A stretch of DNA of 64,000 nucleotides from an uncultured Blautia sp. (lineage in GTDB: Bacteria; Bacillota; Clostridia; Lachnospirales; Lachnospiraceae), in assembly GCF_934372025.1 (NCBI RefSeq), contig NZ_CAKROJ010000002.1, forward strand, positions 62,001 through 126,000, in the 5' to 3' direction. The notes under the pieces were generated by a model that worked only from the letters and a program-made list of their open reading frames with translations, did not search any database and was not told the origin of the DNA. Shown here one piece after another: positions 58,395 to 64,000 of the stretch; position 1 is the stretch's first letter; each line of letters opens with the position of its first letter. The position numbers and the translations under genes are program-made.

Positions 58395-59728
58395 AAATAG
58401 GAATGATTACAGATTTTACTAAGGAGCATCCTGACAAGACATTGTGGAAATTCTGGATTCCAATGATGTTTAGTGTGATGTTTCAACAGATCTACAATAT
58501 TGCGGACAGTATGATCGCAGGAAAATTTGCCGGAGAGGATGCATTGGCAGCAGTAGGAGCTTCCTACCCAATCACGATCATCTTCATGGCATTTGCAGTA
58601 GGAATGAACCTGGGAGCTTCAGTGGTAGTATCCAGATTATTTGGCGCAGGTGACAGAAAAGGTGTGAAACGAGCTGTAACAACTGCTTTTGCCTCTTCGC
58701 TTGGACTTGCGGCAGTACTTACTGTTTTTGGATATTTCTTTTGCAGTAATATGATGGAATGGATACATACACCACAGAATATAATGGCAGATGGAATTCT
58801 GTATCTCAAAATATATGTATTCGGTATGATCTTTCTGATGCTTTATAATGTATGCACTGGTGTGTTTACCGCGTTGGGAGATTCCAAAACACCATTGTAT
58901 TTTCTGCTTGGATCATCCGCCGGCAATATCATCCTGGACCTGATATTTGTAGCTCAATTTCACTGGGGTGTTGCAGGTGTTGCATGGGCTACTTTCATCG
59001 CACAGGGAATCTCGGCAGTGCTTGCATTGGTTACGCTGTTTTCCAGACTCAGGTCTTTTGCAGGAGAAGAAAAGCAGCCATTTTTCGACAGAGGATATTT
59101 TATTCAGATATTTGCAATTGCAGTCCCAAGTATTTTACAGCAAAGTGTCCTGAGTGTCGGAAATCTTTTTGTACAGGATATCGTCAATCGCTATGGCTCG
59201 GCAGTTGTTGCAGGATATTCAGGTGCTATTAAGCTGAATACCTTTGCTATAAATATTTTTATGACACTGGGATCCTGTCTTTCGAGTTATACTGCTCAGA
59301 ATATTGGCGCTGGAAAAGCAGAAAGGATTCCGCTTGGATTTCGGACTGGCCTGAAACTTTCAGCAGTAGCATCAGTACCGTTTGTTGTTCTGTATGTCGG
59401 CTTTAGCAGACAGATGATGGGGCTGTTTCTGAACGCAGAGAGTGGAGCAGCAATTACAGCAGGAATGGAGTTTCTTCGAATAGTTGCACCCTGGTATCTT
59501 ATGATCGTAATAAAGCTGATGACAGATGGAATCATCAGAGGCGCCGGTGCAATGACATATTTTGTAGCTGCAACAGTTCCTGATCTGATTATCAGAATTT
59601 TATTTGCATTGATGTTCAGCAAAAGTTATGGAAGTACCGGAATCTGGATGGCATGGCCGTTTGGCTGGATTGCGGCTACAGTGCTGACGCTGATTTTTTA
59701 TAAAAAAGTCAGAAAGCAGTTGGAATAA
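58391..59728 (+). CDS. MATE-family efflux transporter (second copy)
   Basis: The 445-residue membrane protein has twelve predicted helices and typical MATE motifs (PMMFSVMFQQIYNIADSMIAG, AVGASYPITIIFMAFAVGMN over helix 2, GVAGVAWATFIAQ). It is only moderately similar by eye to the MATE protein at 43164, so the two are not a recent duplication. CGGAGGAAT precedes the ATG at 58391, which overlaps the metallopeptidase stop. It converges with the response regulator gene, with 11 bases between them and no visible terminator. Confidence 0.9.
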   Translation: MKIGMITDFTKEHPDKTLWKFWIPMMFSVMFQQIYNIADSMIAGKFAGEDALAAVGASYPITIIFMAFAVGMNLGASVVVSRLFGAGDRKGVKRAVTTAFASSLGLAAVLTVFGYFFCSNMMEWIHTPQNIMADGILYLKIYVFGMIFLMLYNVCTGVFTALGDSKTPLYFLLGSSAGNIILDLIFVAQFHWGVAGVAWATFIAQGISAVLALVTLFSRLRSFAGEEKQPFFDRGYFIQIFAIAVPSILQQSVLSVGNLFVQDIVNRYGSAVVAGYSGAIKLNTFAINIFMTLGSCLSSYTAQNIGAGKAERIPLGFRTGLKLSAVASVPFVVLYVGFSRQMMGLFLNAESGAAITAGMEFLRIVAPWYLMIVIKLMTDGIIRGAGAMTYFVAATVPDLIIRILFALMFSKSYGSTGIWMAWPFGWIAATVLTLIFYKKVRKQLE

Positions 59729-59739
59729 TTCTGCACAAT

Positions 59740-61329
59740 CTATAACTGTTTCATGATAAAACGATAATCAGTAGGTGCCATTTGAAAATTAGTATAAAAA
59801 ACCTGATTAAAATACTTGGTAGAAGTATAGCCTACTTTTTCTGAAATGTCAGATACTTTCATAGTAGTATGGGCAAGAAGATCCTTAGCAGCTTCCATTC
59901 GACGTTCTGTGAGAAGCTGTGAAAAACCCATTGAGAGTTCTTTTTTTAGCAACCGTGAAATATAGGAACTATTGCGATTTATAAATTCTGCAGCATCATT
60001 TAATCCTATTTGTTTTTCATAGTTTTTATTTATGTACTCTATAACGGTATTGACGATTATTCCTGTGTTTCGTGTAGTGACACAGGACAGTTCCTGAATA
60101 ATATTTTTAATGCAGTTGGAAAAAACAGTTCTGCTGTGTTCGCTGCAGGGCTGTTCCATGCAGTAGCGCGTGATCGGAGTAGTAAGATAGCTGCTGTCCC
60201 TGGAATCATCCAGAAAATTTTTCAGCTGAATATGAAGGTTTAATTCTACCAGCTTGATAGCATCCTGTTGGGTGAGCAGATTTTCATTCTGTATCAGTGA
60301 AAAAAAAGCATCTCCGATTTCCAGTGCATCACTGAGATTACGCGTCTGAATGGCATTGATCAGATTGGAAATGATTTCGTTAATCTCAATAATACTGGAA
60401 TTGTAATCATTTATTTCTGCGAAAAATAAAATACTGTCTTCCGGTGAAACAATGTCGGAAGCTTTATAAGAAAAACAATATTGTATCTGTTTATTGAGCT
60501 TTGGAAACTGTTGAATAGAGTTTCCGGGTTCACTGATCCCAATTGTGATAGAAGAAAAAAGTTTTTCCCTGGTATAACAGATCAGTGAATGTGCCAGGCT
60601 TTTTACTTCAGCAACAGGGTCGGCAGATGTAACAGGCATAAGAATATATACAATGTTTCCAATATAGCATGATGCAATACCGTCATAGTCTTTATTAATC
60701 TTTTTAGACAGAGAATAAGAAATATAGTATTCCTGATTCTGCAGGATGTTCATCCTGTTCGTGGTGTTACACTTAATACCAATCAAATAAAACAAATCTG
60801 GATTCAGACCAAGTGAAAGACATTGTCGGAGCTGTTCAGGAGAAAAACTGGTGACAGGATTGATCAGCAAAGTTTCCATAAACTGTTTTTTCAAAAGACT
60901 CTGATTTTCTTTAAAAAATCTGGAAAGCATTTCTTTCTGTTTTTCTATATTTTCCTGTTCCTGAATTGCATTTATGGCTTTTTTTAAGCAAGCAAGGAAT
61001 GCCTCACTGTTCAATGGCTTGAGAAGGTAATCAAAGGCATCATATCTCAAAGCCGCCTGTGCATAAGAAAATTCAGAGTATCCGGAGACAAAGATGACCA
61101 GCAGTTTTAATTGTGATTCGGATATCTTCTGAAGAAGATGGATTCCATTTTCACAGGGCATTTGAATATCCGTGAATAGAATATCAGGATGCTCTGTCTG
61201 AATGATGGTCCAGGCATCTGCTGCATTAGAGGCTGCCAGGATGGTGTGGGATTTAAAGTCAGACTGCCGGATTATATTTTCCATTGTCTGAAGTGCAATT
61301 GCTTCATCGTCAACAAGTAATATTTTCAT
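59740..61329 (-). CDS. YesN-type response regulator with AraC DNA-binding domain
   Basis: The 529-residue protein has a receiver domain (LVDDE, Asp54 in LFTDIQMPCENG, Lys in LKPLNSE), a long helical middle region (about 125-420), and a C-terminal AraC domain with two helix-turn-helix motifs (GLNDAAEFINRNSSYISRLLKKE and VSDISEKVGYTSTKYFNQVFYTNFQMAPTDYR in parts). It is paired with the sensor gene directly upstream, three bases apart, and with the divergent solute-binding protein gene it forms a typical YesMN sugar-uptake control unit. Confidence 0.93.
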   Translation of the reverse strand: MKILLVDDEAIALQTMENIIRQSDFKSHTILAASNAADAWTIIQTEHPDILFTDIQMPCENGIHLLQKISESQLKLLVIFVSGYSEFSYAQAALRYDAFDYLLKPLNSEAFLACLKKAINAIQEQENIEKQKEMLSRFFKENQSLLKKQFMETLLINPVTSFSPEQLRQCLSLGLNPDLFYLIGIKCNTTNRMNILQNQEYYISYSLSKKINKDYDGIASCYIGNIVYILMPVTSADPVAEVKSLAHSLICYTREKLFSSITIGISEPGNSIQQFPKLNKQIQYCFSYKASDIVSPEDSILFFAEINDYNSSIIEINEIISNLINAIQTRNLSDALEIGDAFFSLIQNENLLTQQDAIKLVELNLHIQLKNFLDDSRDSSYLTTPITRYCMEQPCSEHSRTVFSNCIKNIIQELSCVTTRNTGIIVNTVIEYINKNYEKQIGLNDAAEFINRNSSYISRLLKKELSMGFSQLLTERRMEAAKDLLAHTTMKVSDISEKVGYTSTKYFNQVFYTNFQMAPTDYRFIMKQL

Positions 61330-61331
61330 TT

Positions 61332-63083
61332 TTAATTTCCTGCTTTCTCAATTGGTTTTTCTACTAATCGCAAAGGAAGACGGATCATGACACATGCTCC
61401 GTTGTTTTCGTTATTCTGCAGGATCAGTCCATGATCTTCGCCATAATAGAGCTTCAGTCGTTTGTCGATATTGTAAATTCCGTAAGCGGTGGAGGGCTTT
61501 TGCTGAGAATTTTTAGAAAAATTTTCCATGAATTCCTGGGAAAAACCTGGACCGTTGTCCTTTACACAAATCTGCAGGTCGACACCATCTGTACTTCCAA
61601 GGATTGCAATGATACCGTTGCCAGAGATTTTGGAGGTTCCGTGGATCACTGCATTTTCAATCAGAGGCTGGAGAATCAGCTTGGGAATATAGCAATGGTA
61701 TAGTGATTTGGGAATATCAATTAAAATAGCCAGATTATTTCCAAAACGAAGTTTTTGTATATAGGTATATTCCTTTACATAATACAAAGTCTCTTCCAGT
61801 GTGTTGAATGGTTTGCCTTTCAGGGACATGCGCTCAATATCAGCAAGTGCATTCAGTGCATGGTGACATTCTTCTTTTCTGTCCATATCTATCAGACCGG
61901 AAATACAATTCAAAGTATTGTAAAGAAAATGAGGATTGATCTGTGCCTGGAGACTCTCAATTTCAATATTCTTTGTAAGGATTTCCTGGTCATGGATTTT
62001 TTCAGATAATGCATGAATACGCGAAAGAGTCTGATTGTAAACATTGGATAACTGGGAAAATTCTATCGAACTATTCATATGGATAAATGCATCATTATCA
62101 ATTGCTTTTGTTTTATTCAGTTTTTCCATGAAATAGTCAAATTCATCCGCTATACTCCGGGATATAAAACGTGTTGCTCCGATAATTGCAATCAGAGCAA
62201 GAATAGATGGAAAAAGCAGCAGGATCACGAACGTGCGGGTACCTTTATAAACCAGAGACTGATTGGTTATCAGCAATAATTGCAGATTATTTATGCTGGT
62301 TGAAAAGGAAACTGCTGTATATTTATATGTCTGTGTATTCAAATGTTTATTTTTTATGAGTTCCACAATATTCTGTTCTGAAAGTTCAGTAGTATTTCTG
62401 AAAATATGATGATTATTGTCAATTAAAACAAATTGGTACACGTTACTATTCAGGGAAAAGATTTTATCAAAAACAGCAGCCTTGGGCTCCACAACCAGTG
62501 TGCCAAGACTTTTTTTTCCTGTAGTCTCAGTTTTTCCGGTCCATTGATAAATATTTCGACACATGTATAATTTGCCTGAATCATCACTGCTCCCAAAGAG
62601 ATAAGGTAATCCGTGGTAATCATCACCTTTTTTCAGAATCTCTGAAATGTAAGATTGGGAAAAACCAGATACTGGCTGTGATGAGTAGCTGGCTGTTGAA
62701 ATCAGTTTTCCGCTGTCAGTGATAAAAAATACATTATCTGAATAGTTAACACTTAAAGAAGGATAATAGGGGGTGTCATTTAATAAAAGCTTTTGGAATT
62801 CCTGTCCATCATCCTGTGTTATGTTTATAAGATTGTTTTGTGTTGTACTTTTATAGAAAAAGATACTGGAATCTGAGGTAAACTGAGCAAAATAGGATTC
62901 CAGGGATGTGAGAGCCGTATTAGCGTAGGCTGTCTTTTCATTCTCAGAGGATTCTTTTACTGAGTGAAAATAAAATATGGTATCGATTGCTCCGATGGAA
63001 AGAAATGTGACCAGTAAGATAGGAATCACATAACGCGTGTATTTGATTCGAATGCTGACAGGATGAGTTGTTTTTTGCTTCAT
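61332..63083 (-). CDS. YesM-type sensor histidine kinase
   Basis: The 583-residue kinase has two membrane helices (about 18-38 and 283-305) bracketing a large extracellular dCache-like domain, a HAMP-like region, the His_kinase motif QAQINPHFLYNTLN with the phospho-acceptor His, and an ATPase domain with PKLILQPLIENAVIHG and DNGPGF. Such kinases usually sense extracellular oligosaccharides or a solute-binding protein. The divergent solute-binding protein gene supports this. An extended -10 promoter and an inverted repeat lie in its leader. Confidence 0.93.
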   Translation of the reverse strand: MKQKTTHPVSIRIKYTRYVIPILLVTFLSIGAIDTIFYFHSVKESSENEKTAYANTALTSLESYFAQFTSDSSIFFYKSTTQNNLINITQDDGQEFQKLLLNDTPYYPSLSVNYSDNVFFITDSGKLISTASYSSQPVSGFSQSYISEILKKGDDYHGLPYLFGSSDDSGKLYMCRNIYQWTGKTETTGKKSLGTLVVEPKAAVFDKIFSLNSNVYQFVLIDNNHHIFRNTTELSEQNIVELIKNKHLNTQTYKYTAVSFSTSINNLQLLLITNQSLVYKGTRTFVILLLFPSILALIAIIGATRFISRSIADEFDYFMEKLNKTKAIDNDAFIHMNSSIEFSQLSNVYNQTLSRIHALSEKIHDQEILTKNIEIESLQAQINPHFLYNTLNCISGLIDMDRKEECHHALNALADIERMSLKGKPFNTLEETLYYVKEYTYIQKLRFGNNLAILIDIPKSLYHCYIPKLILQPLIENAVIHGTSKISGNGIIAILGSTDGVDLQICVKDNGPGFSQEFMENFSKNSQQKPSTAYGIYNIDKRLKLYYGEDHGLILQNNENNGACVMIRLPLRLVEKPIEKAGN

Positions 63084-63119
63084 ACAAACCTCTTTCCGAT
63101 AAATGTATCAGATATTTTT

Positions 63120-63146
63120 GTAACTGTTCAGTACTCTTACAGTTAC
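63120..63146. repeat. Inverted repeat in the sensor kinase leader
   Basis: GTAACTGT (63120-63127) and ACAGTTAC (63139-63146) are perfect complements 11 bases apart, between the kinase start and its -10 element. It may be an operator or an RNA hairpin; on the plus strand it is followed by GACTTTTTT and could end stray transcripts. Confidence 0.6.
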
Positions 63147-63155
63147 GACTTTTTT

Positions 63156-63164
63156 ATTATAACA
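63156..63164 (-). promoter_or_regulatory. Extended -10 promoter of the sensor kinase gene
   Basis: On the minus strand TGTTATAAT (TG-N-TATAAT), about 75 bases before the ATG. Confidence 0.55.
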
Positions 63165-63225
63165 TATGAGACCCGGAAAAAAAGAGAAGGTAAAAAATTT
63201 GGTATAGGATGTCATTATTCTGGAA

Positions 63226-63254
63226 TCGAAAATTACTATGGATGAGAATATAAT
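63226..63254 (+). promoter_or_regulatory. Promoter of the solute-binding protein gene
   Basis: TCGAAA (63226-63231), 17 bases, a perfect TATAAT (63249-63254). The poor -35 fits a promoter that needs an activator such as the YesN-type regulator. Confidence 0.6.
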
Positions 63255-63297
63255 AAAGATATCAAAGAACAGGACAAAGAACAGGAGGATTTAACTT

Positions 63298-64000
63298 ATG
63301 AGAAAGAGAGTAATCAGTACCTTGTTGGTAATGGCAACAACAGCAGGCTTATTTGCTGGAAATGTGTCTGCAGTGTACGCAGAAGAGCAGTCATCCGGAG
63401 ACTATGAATATCAGGAGCTGGAGGATGCAGAAATTACATACTTTAATTATTCCGTAGAAGGAAAAGAACTGTATGAGAAGGAAATTGCTGCTTATAACGA
63501 AATTCATCCGAACGTGAAAATTAATCTTGAATTAGTTGGGGGCGGTACAGACTGGCGTTCTACATTAAAGGCTGAAATCTCAAGTGGTCAGGCACCGGAT
63601 CTTGTGGTTATGGAAGGCGCATCTGATTTTGCTACATTTGGGGATATGATTGAAGATCTCAGTGATCAGCCGTGGGTGGAGCATATATATGAAAACAATA
63701 TCGATGACTGTAAAGTCGGGGATGCAATAGTTGGTGCACCATCAGGCGTAGTGTGCTATGGAATGTTGTATAACAAAGCTGTTTTTGAGGCTTGCGGCAT
63801 CGATGGTTCTACATTAAAGAGTTATGATGATATTGATGCGGCTTTTGGTAAGGTTCAGGATGCTATTGATGCAGGGGAACTTGCAGATCAGTTCCCGGAT
63901 CTCGAAGCAGTTGTTTCACTTCCGGCAGCAGAATCCTGGGTACTTGCAAATCATGGTGCAAATCCTGCAATTCAGGCAGAGCTTGGAACGGCATTTGATA
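63298..64000 (+). CDS. Extracellular solute-binding protein, family 1 (partial at window end)
   Basis: The first 234 residues are visible. A signal peptide (residues 1-28, cleavage near VYAEE) is followed by the solute-binding fold (ITYFNYS, IHPNVKINLELVGGG, SGQAPDLVVMEG, GAPSGVVCYGMLYNKAVFEACGID in two parts) of ABC sugar-uptake systems. There is no Cys in the leader: where a lipobox would read LFAGC, the sequence is LFAGN, so lipid anchoring is not expected, which is unusual for a Gram-positive binding protein. The permease genes should follow outside the window. AACAGGAGGATTTAACTT precedes the ATG. Confidence 0.9.
   Translation, partial: MRKRVISTLLVMATTAGLFAGNVSAVYAEEQSSGDYEYQELEDAEITYFNYSVEGKELYEKEIAAYNEIHPNVKINLELVGGGTDWRSTLKAEISSGQAPDLVVMEGASDFATFGDMIEDLSDQPWVEHIYENNIDDCKVGDAIVGAPSGVVCYGMLYNKAVFEACGIDGSTLKSYDDIDAAFGKVQDAIDAGELADQFPDLEAVVSLPAAESWVLANHGANPAIQAELGTAFD

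Overview
The window comes from a spore-forming, low-to-mid G+C, Gram-positive anaerobe. The order recN-spoIVB-spo0A-glgA-recA-recX-rny, the sporulation genes (spoIVB, spo0A, spoIIM, a SpoVB-type flippase), an ATP-type pckA, a minimal IscRSU set, YesMN-type two-component control and many intracellular glycosidases all point to Lachnospiraceae (a Blautia/Dorea/Mediterraneibacter-like gut commensal). The genus cannot be fixed from sequence alone. No tRNA, rRNA, CRISPR array, insertion sequence, prophage or attachment site was seen. Genes are densely packed and no gene-free stretch exceeds about 240 bases.

Layout. 1-9.1 kb: tail of recN, spoIVB, spo0A, glycogen synthase, recA (with a LexA/SOS box), recX, RNase Y, spoIIM and xerD. 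9.2-11.7 kb (minus): SpoVB-like flippase, then DAHP synthase. 11.7-16.5 kb: iscR-iscS-iscU and a P-type ATPase. 16.6-19.5 kb (minus): an amylosucrase-like GH13 with a repetitive basic tail, and a PHP phosphatase. 19.6-27.2 kb: gap-pgk-tpiA, homoserine dehydrogenase, a DUF2974 hydrolase and gpmI. 27.4-32 kb: L,D-transpeptidase, a small membrane protein, mutY and a GT2 glycosyltransferase. 32-37.7 kb: lipid kinase (minus), orphan response regulator, topB and a Lon-like AAA+ ATPase without protease domain. 37.7-39.5 kb: a preQ1-I riboswitch controlling a nucleoside hydrolase and an ECF S-component. 39.6-45.7 kb (minus): a GH13 with an acidic tail, pckA, a MATE exporter and an AraC regulator. 45.8-51.5 kb: a sugar operon (GPH symporter, GH78-like rhamnosidase, HPr-like protein, domain-swapped GH3). 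51.7-59.7 kb: secreted CAP-domain protein, dinB, YfcC transporter plus isoaspartyl dipeptidase, a SprT-like metallopeptidase and a second MATE exporter. 59.7-64 kb: a YesMN-type sensor/regulator pair divergent from a truncated solute-binding protein.

How the genes work together. Central carbon flow is well covered: lower glycolysis (gap, pgk, tpiA, gpmI), PEP carboxykinase, glycogen or alpha-glucan handling (glgA and two unusual GH13 enzymes), and import and stripping of what look like rhamnosyl-glucosides. The most interesting system is the preQ1-riboswitch operon. Its gene content (nucleosidase plus ECF substrate-binding subunit under 7-deazaguanine control) fits salvage of the tRNA nucleoside queuosine or its base, an idea supported by what is known of C. 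difficile. Other points worth attention are the HPr-like protein that keeps the Ser-46 region but has lost the His-15 loop, the Lon-like ATPase with an Asn in Walker B, the disordered tails on both GH13 enzymes, and the non-lipoprotein solute-binding protein.
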